Part shown: one piece after another, positions 1 to 11,515 of the stretch
Position numbering within the stretch: the first letter of the stretch is position 1
How the letters are laid out: the number at the start of each line of letters is the position of its first letter
Assembly (NCBI GenBank): GCA_950022295.1
Contig: OX465599.1
Location: 281,067,501 to 281,131,500, forward strand
Direction: 5' to 3'
Source of the DNA: Bromus sterilis
Taxonomy: Eukaryota; Streptophyta; Magnoliopsida; Poales; Poaceae
Length of the DNA: 64,000 bases
Made by a program: the position numbers and the translations under genes
The notes under the pieces: generated by a model
What the model saw: the letters and a program-made list of their open reading frames with translations, nothing else
Databases searched by the model: none
What the model was told of the DNA's origin: nothing

Positions 1-645
1 CCTAGAGGAATACATTGTGCACAAAGGATGCTTATGGTGGGTTGCCGGAGTGACAGAAACCTGAACCCTAGTCCGCACACTTTTGCACAAGGGAATAATG
101 GATCCTTGATCGTAATGCTGTGGTTAGGCTTATGCCTTAATTACTACCTTGTATTTGCGGATGCTTGCAAGGTGTGTAATCATAAGAGTACACTTATCTT
201 AGTCTAGAAGGTGTACTAGCATTGATCCACCCACCGACACTTATCAACACGATACATATTACTTGGCGGAGTATGGTGAAAGTGTCTTGACTATCTCTCC
301 CGTGTTTTCTCGAGAACGTTTTAGCTTTTATAACTTCACTTCCTAGGCTTATCCTTGTTAAAGGATTGGGCCACTTGCTACACCTCAGTTACCCTGTTTA
401 CTTTGCCTGTCTTTTACTTTTCTGTTGCTTAAACCAAAAACCCCTAAATATTTACCTTTGAGTGTTTGCAGCCCTTTACTTATGCAGTGTCACTTATCAA
501 CACCTTCTGCTCCTCGTGGGATTGATACTCTTATTTATCGAAAATCTACAATTGCTCCCCTAGACTTGTGGGTTATCAAGAATCGTTTATTGCGCGGTTA
601 ACAGGGAAGGCAACCCAACTAAACCTATTAACTTCTCCGCCATCA
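1..645 (+). mobile_element. C-family LTR, 3' part (left end outside window)
   Basis: This is the reverse complement of the ends of two other C LTRs in the window (16004-16493 plus 20721-20871, and 62487-63120). It ends in ATCA at 642-645. A 11-base spacer and a degenerate tRNA-Asp primer-binding site follow, which fixes the 3' boundary. The 5' part of the LTR lies left of the window. It forms the outer part of the left arm of an inverted duplication with 14885-20871. Boundary on the right is well supported; the family name is only a local label. Confidence 0.85.
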
Positions 646-656
646 ACGAGCTTTTC

Positions 657-674
657 TGGCACCGTTGCTAGTTC
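657..674 (+). other. Degenerate primer-binding site (tRNA-Asp type)
   Basis: TGGCACCGTTGCTAGTTC keeps the first dozen bases of the tRNA-Asp complement TGGCGCCGTTGCCGGGGA, with changes at CpG positions and near the 3' end. It stands directly after the C LTR and its spacer. The inverted C copy at 15975-15992 carries the same variants, so they predate the duplication. Confidence 0.7.
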
Positions 675-1016
675 TTCCGCATGTTTTGTGAATGTCGTTG
701 GAAGATCCATTGTTTTCACTATGTTTGTCATTATTTCTGATTATTTTGCCGTTAATGCTTTGTTCCGGTGCTCTTTGACAGGAGTACCTTAATCTCCCTA
801 AGTTCCTTTTGGCCCCGTTTGTAGCGGGAGGGTAGGACAAAAGATGTTGTGCAAAGTTCTTATTGCAAGCACGTACAACTACCTTGGGATACATGCGTGA
901 TGTTTGATATTTGCCTAGATGATCCTTTGTTTTCTGTGAGCCTTGCCCAAGTTAGAATTTGTTACATGTTCGTTCTCATCCAAGCAGCGCCCAACCATCC
1001 ATCTCCCTAGCCTACA

Positions 1017-2207
1017 GTGTTTTCTTTCCTTCTTGTTACTAGTTGTTTACCTTTGCTGTTCCACTATCACTTATCTAAAATTCCCTCCATCACGCGTATC
1101 TCTCAGAAACTTGTAGAAATAGAAAAGGCCACCAAAAGCTATATGCACACTCAGTTTGAACAAAACAAGGCCTTTTCTAGACAATTAGATGAGCACTCCT
1201 CTATCCTACAAAACATTAGCAAACAGCTTGAGAGCCTGAACGACGACATTTGCAGTCTCCAAACTAGACTCACTGCCATCGAGACTTATGTTTCAAACAT
1301 GTCTCATACCCAATCTACCTTGATAAACCAAATGGAAGCTAAAACCGAAGTTGTACCCAAGGGATAAGAGAGAATTAAGAGCCTTCCAACCTACCACACA
1401 GTAGCTACTATCCAAGTAGTTGAGGATGTCCAAACTGTTAGCACCCATCACACCCCTAGTCCCACTGGACCTATCAATGGTGATGCTACCACCTCAACCT
1501 TAGATGAAGAAACCTCTATGAACATAGAGGCTTTCAAACAAGTGAACATAAATGACATCACTACCTCCTTGATAGATAGTAGTGACCTAGACTTTGACAA
1601 CTGCACTTTACCTGAAGTTATTGGTTTCCTACACAAGATGTCTAGAGACCCCCACACTAGCACACTCAATCTTGCCTTCACAGAGCATATCACCAATGCT
1701 CTAATGAAAGTTAGGGAGGAGAAGCTTAGACTAGAAGCCTCCATACCTAGGAATCTAGAAGATGGTTGGGATCCTATGATAAAAATTAAATTGAATAACT
1801 TCTCTTGTTATGCTCTTTGTGATGTTGGATCAAGTACCTCTGTTATGCCCAAAAGAATGTATGATATGCTTGAATTGAAACCTTTTGATCCTTGTTCTTT
1901 TGGTGTTCGTCTTGTTGATTCTTCCGTAAATAAACATTTGGGGAAGATCGACGATGTTCTTATCATTGTCAATGACAATTATGTTCCCGTTGATTTTAGT
2001 ATTATGGACATTGAATGTGAACCTTCTTGTCCAATTATTTTGGGACCTCCTTTTATTCACACAGTTGGTGCTGTTATTGACATGAAAGAGGGGAATATCA
2101 AATTCCAATTCCCTCTCAATAAAGGGATGGAAAATTTCCCTAGGAAAAAGATTAAGTTACCTTTTGAGTCCGTCACACGGGCTAGTTATTCTCTTGAAAA
2201 GACTTGA
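1017..2207 (+). pseudogene. Chimeric Gag coiled-coil / retropepsin-like ORF, interrupted
   Basis: One reading frame runs through here with a single TAA at 1365-1367. About 1086-1364 encodes a C-specific Gag segment rich in heptad-like E/K/L/Q residues (LVEIEKATK, LDEHSSILQNISKQLESLN), which I read as coiled coil. From about 1370 the sequence switches to the protein shared with families A and B: IKSLPTYHTVATIQVVEDVQ, then a retropepsin-like domain with DVGSSTSVMP in place of the usual D-T/S-G, and IILGPPF. The frame ends at SLEKT, as in full-length copies. The inverted copy (14885-15506, minus) has GAA where this copy has TAA, so the stop is a G-to-T change after duplication. The N-terminal Gag core found in A and B is absent. 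The true start is unclear; the ATG at 1017 may not be used. The leader 646-1016 shows no other feature. Confidence 0.75.
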
Positions 2208-2845
2208 TCTTCTGCTTTAAGCCTAGCTAATGGCTCTAAAGAAGCGCTTTCGGGAGGCAGCCCGCAACGAATTTAGGTTTTTCTTTTTTTCTTTTGTTCT
2301 GTTCTTAGTGGTCTTGATGATTGTTACTACTGTAGCAACATCATTGTATCTTTACTTTTCAAGCTTTGTGCCAAGTTTAGCCTCATACGACAAGGGAAGT
2401 AAAAGTTGTGACATCCTGTCCAGAAAACAGATTCTGTCCTCGTGACTAGAAAAATCAGAGAAAAATCCCAGTTCATCCCAGTTCCTCGTGACACAGCGTG
2501 CTCCATACAATTACGAAACTTCCGTATGTTCTGAGTTTTTTTATTTGAGCTGCAGAAGTACCCCTAAAAAAATCGTTTCTATCTACTGTTCTGTTTTTCA
2601 CAGATTTTGCCACGTTTTGTCACACTTCACTTTTGCAAACCTTAAGCTTGCTTTTTATTTGCAAAAACCTTTTGGAAATCTTGGGAAACAATAGCTCTTC
2701 CTAGAAATGTTTATTTGTAGTAGAGGAAAATTATTTTATTAGGGTACTAACCTTTCTAATCAGCCTACAATGAGTTATGTATGAAGGGAGTTTTCAAGTG
2801 CGCGATGGAGGATGATGAAAGAAGATTCAGGAGAGTCAAACGCTC

Positions 2846-2858
2846 AAGCTTGGGGATG
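2846..2858 (+). other. Internal PPT-like motif
   Basis: AAGCTTGGGGATG is identical to the polypurine tract directly upstream of the A LTRs (for example 28279-28291). The same motif lies in the equivalent place in other copies: 6443-6455, 6500-6512, 26079-26091, 26136-26148, 32185-32197, 32242-32254 and 42852-42864. A role as a second plus-strand priming site is inference. Confidence 0.55.
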
Positions 2859-3655
2859 CCCATGTGCACCCCCAATAAATATTCAAGGAGACTCAAGCGT
2901 CTAATCTTGGGGATTCCCCCGTGCATCCCCTTCTTCATCAACAATTATCAGTTCGTCTCTTGTTGCACTATATTTTTATCACTTCATGCGTTATGTGCTT
3001 TTCTTGGAGCGTCTCGCTCTTAGGTTTTGTTTTTAGTTTTATTTTGCTTTGTGTGCTGTAGTAAGAAGTTAGATCCCAGCTTACTTTCTTTTGTGTGGGA
3101 GAGATTCACGCTCCGCTTGAACTAGAACTCCTGATAGGATTTGCATGCTTATTCTTTTAGCTGTGAGCTGTTCTTTTTCTTTTCTTAGCCGCTGTTTTGG
3201 TTAGTTGAAGTGCTTTAGTTTTTCTAGAGCTTTTCTTTTTTGTCTTAGGTTGAACTTTCTATAGGTTGCATGTTTTATCTTTTTAGAGAGTTTGCCTGTT
3301 GCACTGAGTTCTGTGTCTTGACTGAAAGTAGGTAGTTAAAGTTGTTGTTCTCTTTGTAGTAGTAACTTGCAATAGTTTTGAGGTATTGACTAGAGTAATG
3401 TTTGAACTTATGGTGTCAAGAGCTCTTGCCTATTAGTGATAGATGTCGTATTTTGGGAAATCCGTGTGTTTTTCGAAAACCAAATACCCTTGTTGAGAAC
3501 TCTAGCTACTAGATGGATCACTAACCTCTGGAGGGTTCGAATATTAGAGCACACTCACGTACCATGAGTCGAGGATGCGCAAGGATAACCAAACCCCCAT
3601 ACACTCCTCCTCGGGGGTACCTGTCTCTTTGTGAACCTCCTAATTAGATTAAGAG

Positions 3656-3928
3656 TTACCGATAATAAGTGCATGAGTTCTTCGGACTAATGTGAGTATT
3701 CGAAAGTTGACACTTCCACCCACCTATACTTTTTCTAGCCTCTCCTGTGCCGTGCATTGCTCTCTTCTCACTCCGAGAGTTAGCATCCACCTTCGCCGGT
3801 ACATCCAAACCCTTGGCATGATACACTCTGTCATCATAAACCTCCTTATATCTTTCCTCAAAACAGCCACCATACCTACCTATCAAGGCATTTCCATAGC
3901 CTTTCCGAGAGACATTGCCATGCAACAT
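3656..3928 (-). other. Recurring antisense ORF, copy 1
   Basis: A 90-codon minus-strand frame containing SRKGYGNALIGRYGGCFEER and SNTHISPKNSCTYYR. Related frames lie antisense to the internal region in every A/B-type copy. The function is unknown, and no promoter or domain is recognised. It may be chance conservation of an underlying RNA sequence. Confidence 0.3.
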
Positions 3929-4165
3929 CCACCTTCTGATGACTTGATCTTCATGTCATACATGCTACTTGCTTGATCGATGAGCCGCATGCTAGTTGGA
4001 CCTTGCCCTAATCATTGCTACATGACGGGCTAGTATCATTGCATATCCTGCTATCCTCGCAGAAGCATACATTTGCATCATGATAGTTACATTTTCTTTA
4101 TGTGAGTACCTTTGTAAAGTGTGAAAGATCTCCTATATTCTTGTAAAATATAGAGTATTGCCCCT

Positions 4166-5799
4166 AAAGTGAGGAAATTGGATAATGAACACGTTGCCCA
4201 GGCTTGGGAACGTATGAAGACACTTGTCAAGATCTGCCCCACACATGGACTGACTACCTGGATGGTTATCCAGACTTTTTATGCAGGCTTGAACTTCACC
4301 TCGCGAAACCTGTTAGATTCGGCCGCGGGAGGAACTTTTATGTCAACCACGCTTGGTGCTGCCACAAAGCTACTAGATGAGATGATGCTGAATTACTCGC
4401 AATGGCACACCGAGAGATCTCCAACCGGTAAGAAGGTAAACTCTGTCGAGGAGATCTCCTCTTTAAATGAAAAGGTTGACCTTATCATGTCTCTACTTAC
4501 CAAGCAAATTTCTATTGATCCTCAAGATGTTCCTTTAAATTCTTTGGTTGCTCAGGAGCAAGTAGATGTCAATTTTGTCTCTAGAAACAACTTCAACAAT
4601 AATTCTTATAGGAGTAACTTTGGTAGCAACAATCCTAGGCCTTTCCCATCCAACAACTATGGGAAAACCACTTATCCTACCACCAGAAACTCCACTTCAG
4701 AACTAGAGACCTTGCTTAGAGACTTTATCACTACCCAAAAAGCCTTCCACAAGAATGTGGAAGAAAAACTAGCTAAATTAGATAATCTTTGTTTGAAGGT
4801 AGACAACTTAGCCCTTGATGTTGAGATGTTAAAAATTAGAACCTCTCCTCTTGAGGAGAGTAAGGTCACTCCTATTAATGCTATCCAGTTACAAATCAAT
4901 GAAAATATTAGGATGATGGCTAAACTCAAAGAGAGACGTGCTAGAGAAAAGGAGGAAGAAGAGAGAATTAAGAGCCTTCCTACCTACCACACAGTAGCTA
5001 CTATCCAAGTAGTTGAGGATGTCCAAACTGTTAGCACCCATCACACCCCTAGTCCCAGTGGACCTATCAATGGTGATGCTACCACCTCAACCTTAGATGA
5101 AAAAACCTCTATGAACATAGAGGCTTTCAAACAAGTGAACCTAAATGATATCACTACCTCCTTGATAGATAGTAGTGACCTAGACTTTGACAACTGCAAT
5201 TTACCTGAAGTTATTGGTTTCCTACACAAGATGTCTAGAGACCCCCACACTAGCACACTTGATCTTTCCTTCACAGAGCATATCACCAATGCTCTAATCA
5301 AAGTTAGGGAGGAGAAGCTTAGACTAGAAGCCTCCATACCTAGGAAGCTAGAAGATGGTTGGGATCCTATTATAAAAATTAAATTGAATAACTTCTATTG
5401 TTATGCTCTTTGTGATGTTGGAGAAAGTACCTCTGTTATGCCCAAAAGAATGTATGATATGCTTGAATTGAAACCTTTTGATCCTTGTTCTTTTGGTGTT
5501 CGTCTTGTTGATTCTTCCGGAAAGAAACCTTTGGGGAAGATCGACGATGTTTTATCATCGTCAATGACAATTATGTTCCCGTTGATTTTACTATTATGGA
5601 CATTGAATGTGAACCTTCTTGTCCAATTATTTTGGGACGTCCTTGTCTTCGCACAGTTGGTTCTGTTATTGACATGAAAGAGGGGAATATCAAATTCCAA
5701 TTCCCTCTCAAGAAAGGGATGGAACATTTCCCTAGGAAAAAGATTAAGTTACCTTTTGAGTCCGTCACACGGGCTAGTTATTCTCTTGAAAAGAATTGA
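4166..5799 (+). pseudogene. Truncated Athila-type Gag-protease-like gene
   Basis: It begins abruptly in the Gag core at LDNEHVAQAWERMKTLVK, so about 140 N-terminal residues of the 679-residue form at 23399-25435 are missing. What remains has the Athila Gag signature (CPTHGLTTWMVIQTFYAGL, AAGGTFMSTT, LNYSQWHTERS), an Asn-rich linker (NNFNNNSYRSNFGSNN), an E/K-rich coiled coil, and the DVGESTSVMP retropepsin-like site. A one-base deletion near 5550 (GTTTTATC against GTTCTTATC in other copies) shifts the frame; the correct frame resumes and runs to 5799. There is no LTR or PBS in front, so this is a tandem internal fragment and not an independent insertion. Confidence 0.85.
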
Positions 5800-7775
5800 T
5801 CTTCTGCTTTAAGCCTAGCTAATGGCTCTAAAGAAGCGATTTCGGGAGGCAGCCCGCAACGAATTTAGGTTTTTCTTTTTGCTTTTGTTCTATTCTTAGT
5901 GGTCTTGATGATTGTTACTACTGTAGACACATCATTGTATCTTAAATTTTCAAGCTTTGTGCCAAGTTTAGCCTCATACGGCAAGGGAAGTAAAAGTTGT
6001 GATATCCTGTCCAGAAAACAGATTCTGTACTCGTGACTAGAAAAATCCGAGAAAAATCCCAGTTCATCTTTTTGAGCTGAATTTGTTACACAACGTGCTC
6101 TATACAATTACGAAACTTCCATATATTCTGAGTTTTTTTGATTTAAGTTGCAGAAGTACCCCTAAAAATTCGTTTCTATCTTCTGGTCTGTTTTTCACAG
6201 ATTCTGCCACGTTTTGTCTCTCTTCACTTTTGCAAACCTTAAGCTTGCTATTTCTTTGCAAAAACCTTTTGGAAATCTTGGGAAAGAGTAGATCTTCCTG
6301 GAAATATTTATTTGCAGTAGAGGAAAATTATTTTATTAGGGTACTAACGTCTCTAATCAGCCTACAATGAGTTATGTATGAAGGGAGTTTTCAAGTGTGC
6401 GATGGAGGATGATGAAAGAAGATTCAGGAGAGTCAAACGCTCAAGCTTGGGGATGCCCATGTGCACCCCCAATAAATATTCAAGGAGAATCAAGCGTCTA
6501 AGCTTGGGGATGCCCCCATGCATCCCCTTCTTCATCAACAATTATCAGTTCGGCTCTCGTTGCACTATATTTTTATCACTTCATGTGTTATGTGCTTTTC
6601 TTGGAGCGTCTTGCTCTTAGGTTTTGTTTTTAGTTTTCTTTTTCTTTGTTTGCTCTAGTAACAAGTTAGATCCCAGCTTACTTTCTTTTGTGTGGGAGAG
6701 ATTCACGCTCCGCTTGAACTAGAACTCCTCATAGGATTTGCATGCTTATTCTTTTAGCTGTGAGCTGCTCTTTTTCTTTTCTTAGCTGCTGTTCTGTTTA
6801 GTTGAAGTGCTTTAGTTTTTCTAGAGCATTTCTTTTTTGTCTTAGGTTGAACTTTCTATAGGTTGCATGTTTTATCTTGTTAGAGAGTTTTCCTGTTGCA
6901 CTGAGTTCTGTGTCTTGACTGAAAGTAGGTAGTTAAAGTTGCTGTTCTCTTTGTAGTAGTAACTTGCAATAGTTTTGAGGTATTGACTAGAGTAGTGTTT
7001 GAACTTATGGTGTCAAGAGCTCTTGCCTATTAGTGATAGATGTCGTATTTTGGGCAATCCGTGTGTTTTTTGAAAACCAAAAACCCCTGTTGAGAACTCT
7101 AGCTACTAGATGGATCACTAACCTCTGGAGGGTTAGAATATTAGAGTACACTCACGTACCATGAGTCGAGGATGCGCAAGGATAACCAAACCCCCATACA
7201 CTCCTCCTCGGGGTACCTGTCTCTTTGTGAACCTCCTGATTAGATTGAGAGTTACCGATAATAAGTGCATGAGTTCTTCGGACTAATGTGAGTATTCGAA
7301 AGTTGACACTTCCACCCACCTATACTTTTTCTAGCCTCTTCGGTACCGTGCATTGCCCTTTCTCACCTCGAGAGTTGGCGCATACTTCGCCGGTGCATCC
7401 AAACCCTTGGCACGATACGCTCTGTCATCATAAGCCTCCTTATATCTTTCCTCAAAACAGCCACCATACCTACCTACAAGGCATTTCCATAGCCTTTCCG
7501 AGATACATTGCCATGCAACATCCACCTTCTGATGACTTGATCTTCATGTCATACATGCTACTTGCTTGATCGATGAGCCGCATGCTAGTTGGGCCTTGCC
7601 CTAATCATTTCTACATGACGCGCTAGTATCATTGCATATCCTGCTATCCTGGCAGAAGCATACATTTGCATCATGATAGTTACATTTTCTTTATGTGAGT
7701 ACCTTTGTAAAGTGTGAAAGATCTCCTATATTCTTGTAAAATATAGAGTATTGCCCCTAAAGTGAGGAAAAGATC
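5800..7775 (+). mobile_element. Non-coding 3' internal region, A/B type, second copy
   Basis: Near-duplicate of 2208-4165. PPT-like motifs lie at 6443-6455 and 6500-6512. A broken version of the recurring antisense ORF is at 7331-7525 (minus). It ends in the purine-rich GAGGAAAAGATCCCAAAG sequence, very close to the point where the first copy also ends, and then passes into a remnant of a D LTR. No sense-strand gene is visible. Confidence 0.75.
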
Positions 7776-7789
7776 CCAAAGATCCACAC

Positions 7790-7986
7790 TAGTTTTTCTC
7801 AACAACTTGCTGATGGCTAAGAAGTTATACCTTTGTGCAAGCAAGTGTTTATTTCAGGTGCGGTTGAATTGACAACTCAATTGTCAAAGCCTGTATGTAT
7901 TCTTTGTGTCCCCAAGTGTCGAATCAATAAATTGGGTTATCTTTCCCGCGAAGACTATATCGATCCCCTACAGTTGAGGGTTATCA
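7790..7986 (+). mobile_element. D-family 5' LTR, 3' remnant
   Basis: The sequence ends in ATCA at 7983-7986, followed by a 12-base spacer and a perfect tRNA-Asp PBS, so this is the end of an LTR. The left boundary is uncertain because no second copy of the D LTR end is present in the window. The matching start of the D LTR is at 14572. Most of the LTR is missing here. Confidence 0.6.
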
Positions 7987-7998
7987 AGTACTGTTTTC

Positions 7999-8017
7999 TG
8001 GCGCCGTTGCCGGGGAC
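7999..8017 (+). other. Primer-binding site, tRNA-Asp
   Basis: TGGCGCCGTTGCCGGGGAC is an exact complement of the 3' end of plant tRNA-Asp(GUC), including the CCA. It primes minus-strand cDNA synthesis of the D element. Confidence 0.9.
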
Positions 8018-8073
8018 CATAGCTTTATTTACAGGTCTACTCGAAGTATCCTACCTGCTGCACGTTATCCACT

Positions 8074-10744
8074 ATGGGTAAGAAGGGAGACCCTAAAGTT
8101 CCGATCTTACCATCCCGTACGAGACGAGGTACTTCTCTTAGCACTAGTGCTAAACTTGATTCACCTTCGGTTATGAGTCAGTTTGATTCACCTCAATTAC
8201 ATGTTACTTCTGCTGAGTCTGGCAATATGTCAGATACTTTGATGATGATTCTACTACTTTTGAGACTATAGGTTCACTTGGTTCTTTTATAGAAGAACAT
8301 ATTGCTGCTGCTGCTGCCTGATTCTCGGGTGTTGAAATTCCTGTTACCCAAACACCTATTGGAAAAATTCATGACCTTGCTGGCCTTAAGGAGAAACTCC
8401 TTGAGGACGATTATGTTATAATTGATGATGACTTATGCAGGGAGCTTAATGAATGTGCTGGTTCCGACCCTGCTACTATAAAGAAGTTGCTAGAAAAGCA
8501 CTCCCTGAAGAACAAGTTTACTCCTGATCCTACTTTTGATAAGTCTCCTATATGCATCACTGATCCTGATTATGATTTCTCTGTTGACCTTTCACTTATA
8601 TCCACAGTTGAAGCTGATCCCTTTTATGGCAGAGAAAATGATGATGCTATCGGGCACCTGACCAAACTCACTGAGTTAGGTGGCTTGTTTACCACAGATG
8701 AAAGGATCCGGAACCTTTATGTGACCAAGCTTCTTCCTTTTTACTTGAAATGAGATGCTAGAGCATGGTACGATGCACTACCATGTGGTTCCATTCAGAG
8801 TCCTCAAGATATGGCTATATCTTTCATTGATAAGTATTTTCCTGCTCATATGCAACATGCTGCTTTACAAAGAATTTATAACTTTAAACAGTTGCAGGAT
8901 GAGCATCTCCCTAAAGCTTGGGGGAGATTTTGTAGTTTGCTAAAGGCTAGACCAGGACATGAAATCCATAAAAATGAGTTACTTGATATATTTTATGCTG
9001 GTCTAACCGATGGGTCTAAATCCTACCTAGATAGTTGTGCTGGTTGTGTTTTCAGGCAAAGAACACCGGACGATGTGGAAGAATTGATGGGAAAAATTGC
9101 CAAAAACCATGAAGATTGGTCCGTGCCTGAACCACCTCCACCACCAAAGAAGAGGGGCATGCTAGTCCTAAGCCAGGAAGGTATGCAAGAAGCAATGAAG
9201 TCCATAAGAGAGAAAGGTATTAAAGCTAATGACGTGAAGAATCTACCTCCAATTGAGAAGCTGTGTGAGACTACCATTCACCCACCTATGGTAGAAGTAC
9301 ACTCTCTTTTAGATTTCAATGCAAGTGACATCCCTAAAGGTAAACCTCCTGACCAATGTTTAGATGAGCTTGATAATTTTATTATGAAGAAGAATCACTT
9401 CAATAAGAAGATACAAGGTCAGTTGCATGATAATACTCTTGCTGTCAAAAGTTTGCTTGATGTTCTAGGTAGAATAGTTAATGATGTTAAATGTGTTGTG
9501 AAGCATTTTCATATGGTTCAAACTCAGCTTGAACAAATTTCTAATGTGCAAAAAGATTTGCTTGCTAATAATGCCAAACAGGACAATTTACAAGCTTACG
9601 GTATAAAGACCCTGGGAGGCACACACACCCAGGACCCTCTCTATCCAGAGGGGCATCCAAAGAGGATCGAGCAAGATTCGCAAGTGCAGGAAGAAGAAAT
9701 TGTTAGCTCCCCAAAGAAGAAGAAGAAGAAAAAGAAACACAAGGAAGATGACAATTCCAATGATCCTATAGAAGAAGAAGAACAAGCTGTGGATCCAAAC
9801 AGCATATCTACGTCCGATGCTGAGACTGAAGACGGTGCTGAACCTGAAAAAGATACTGAAAAGAATGATCCACCCGAGGTTCGTGAAGAAGAAGCACCCG
9901 ATAAGCGCAAGAAGTATACTAGAGAAGACTTCCTTGCAAGGAGACACGGGAAGGAACGAGAACCATGGGTACAGAACCCATGCCTTTCCCAAGCAAGTCC
10001 GTCAAATCCAAAGAAGAAGAGCACTACAACAAGTTTTGTGAGTGGATGAAACCTCTTTTTCTTCAAATTCCTTTGACTGATGCTATTAAATTACCTCCTT
10101 ACTCAAATTATATGAAAGATATTGTTACTAATAAAAGAAAAGTCCCTAATGAGGCAATATCTACTATGCTTGCTAACTACTCTTTCAGTGGCAAGATTCC
10201 TGAGAAGCTCGGTGATCCAGGTATACCCACCATTCCTTGTTCCATAAAGAATAATTATGTTAGAACTACCTTATGTGATCTTGGTGCAGGAGTGAGTGTT
10301 ATGCCCTTTTCTCTCTACAAAAGGCTTTGTTTAGAGAAACTAATTCCTACAGATATCTCTCTTCAGATGGCCGACAAGTCCACGGCCGTCCCGATCGGTA
10401 TTTGTGAGGATGTTCCTGTTGAAGTTGCCAATTGCTTAATACTTACTGATTTTGTTGTGCTTGACATGCCCGAGGATGGGAGCATGTCCGTTATCCTTGG
10501 TAGACCTTTTCTTAACACCGCAGGTGCCGTTATTTATTGCAATAAAGGGAAGGTTACCTTCAACGTAAATGACAAAGAACACACAGTGTATTTTCCGAAG
10601 AAAATCGACGAAAGGCATGGCCTTAACTCCATTGAGAATATCGAGACCGTGAAGATTGGAGAATGGGATTGTCCACTACATGTATACCACAAATACAAAA
10701 CAATTATGGTGGGGACCATGTCCATTAAAGTGAGAGTGCAATGA
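8074..10744 (+). pseudogene. D-family Athila-type Gag-protease-like polyprotein, broken
   Basis: The start is the ATG of MGKKGDPKVPILPS, 56 bases after the PBS. The Gag core lies at about 8690-9115 (DARAWYDALP, FIDKYFPAHMQH, FYAGLTDGSKSYLDSCAG). Next come a proline run (PEPPPPPKK), a Lys run (SPKKKKKKKKHK, nuclear-signal-like), an acidic stretch, and KYTREDFLARRHGKEREPWV. The retropepsin-like domain follows at 10230-10560 with DLGAGVSVMP (Leu where classical sites have Ser or Thr), QMADKSTAVPIG and VILGRPFLNTAGAVI. Lesions are a one-base deletion near 8238, TGA near 8321, TGA at 8751-8753 where GGA is expected, and a one-base deletion near 9980. No reverse transcriptase follows the protease-like domain, so the family looks non-autonomous. 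In an intact copy the protein would form virus-like particles. Confidence 0.85.
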
Positions 10745-11515
10745 TCACTTCATAAGAGGCGAGATTTTCTGCGCTATATATCACCGGTGTGTTGGTAAGA
10801 CTTGATCAACCTTGCTAACTAGCAAGTTTTATATAAGTAAAAAGTTGAGCTTGTTATGTTTTCATTTCCTTTAGCTTTTATTCTCCTGGCTCTACCCAAG
10901 TTTTTGTGTTTAAAGCTTCACCTATTCTAACTTTTGCCTCAAGTTCACGAAAGTTTTTGCAGCTTTTTGAACTTTGAAAAATTCTCTACAGTAAAGTTGC
11001 CCAGAAAATTTCAAAAAAATTATATTCAAAGTTTTCAGGTAAAAATCCATCAGGGGGCACCTTTGGCTGACCAGGGGGGCCACCACCAGGCCAGAAGGCC
11101 AGGTGGCGCGGCCCAGCTCCTGGCCGCGCCACCCACCCTCCTGGGGCCCACAGGCACCCCCTGCTGGCATCTCTTCTTCCACTCTCTCTCTTTCACCCCG
11201 AAAACTCGTGTTCTTGCTCTGGTTTCGTGTTCTTGCTATTCTTGAGCACGGAACTTCGATCTCCCTCTACAACCACTCATTTGAGCTAAAATTTGGGAGA
11301 AATATTCTCTGGTATGTGACTCCCTCACCCGTCCAATTAGTTTTCTAGTTGGTGGCTTCATTAGTGAGTATTTAGTGGTTCTTGGTGCTGTTTAGTTGAG
11401 CTTAAATGTTTGTGTAGAAATTTATTTTTCAAGTTTTGTTGCTAGTTTGAGCCTTGGTAAAGTAAGTAGAATGTTTTGCCCAAACTAGTTTTGCTTAAAT
11501 CTTCGTTTTTGTAAA
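10745..11515 (+). mobile_element. Untranslated spacer between the two D ORFs
   Basis: No protein signal. It contains an A/T-rich run (10975-11050) followed by a GC-rich palindromic module at 11081-11145 resembling the hairpin of the LTRs, then a CT-rich stretch (11162-11200). The order of these parts resembles an LTR promoter region, so it may carry an internal promoter for the downstream ORF; this is inference. Confidence 0.5.
11081..11145 (+). repeat. GC-rich inverted repeat inside the D element
   Basis: GGTGGCGCGGCC and GGCCGCGCCACC form a perfect 12-base inverted repeat around a short loop. Outside it stand CACCAGGCCAG-like flanks. LTR versions of this module lie at 14778-14876 (D), 28558-28637, 34702-34775, 39119-39200, 40108-40189 and 52920-53000 (A), 55377-55456 and 62126-62206 (B), and 21468-21543 and 63719-63794 (C). 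Confidence 0.7.

Larger units (their letters stand above)
2208..4165 (+). mobile_element. Non-coding 3' internal region, A/B type, first copy
   Basis: This stretch follows the protease-like stop and is repeated at 5800-7775, 25436-28291, 31576-34465, 42188-44302 and, inverted, 55725-58625. Landmarks in order are a pyrimidine-rich stretch after 2270, the PPT-like motif AAGCTTGGGGATG at 2846-2858 with a decayed second copy near 2913-2926, and a conserved block at 3556-3710 that is antisense to a shared ORF. It stops at about 4165 within the sequence GTGAGGAAA and is joined abruptly to the middle of a gag gene. I see no sense-strand protein in it. Confidence 0.75.

Noticed and set aside
9588..10066. 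Two long minus-strand frames opposite the D Gag
   Set aside because: They are the complement of the Lys/Glu-rich stretch and give Phe/Leu- or Ser-rich runs. They are shadows.
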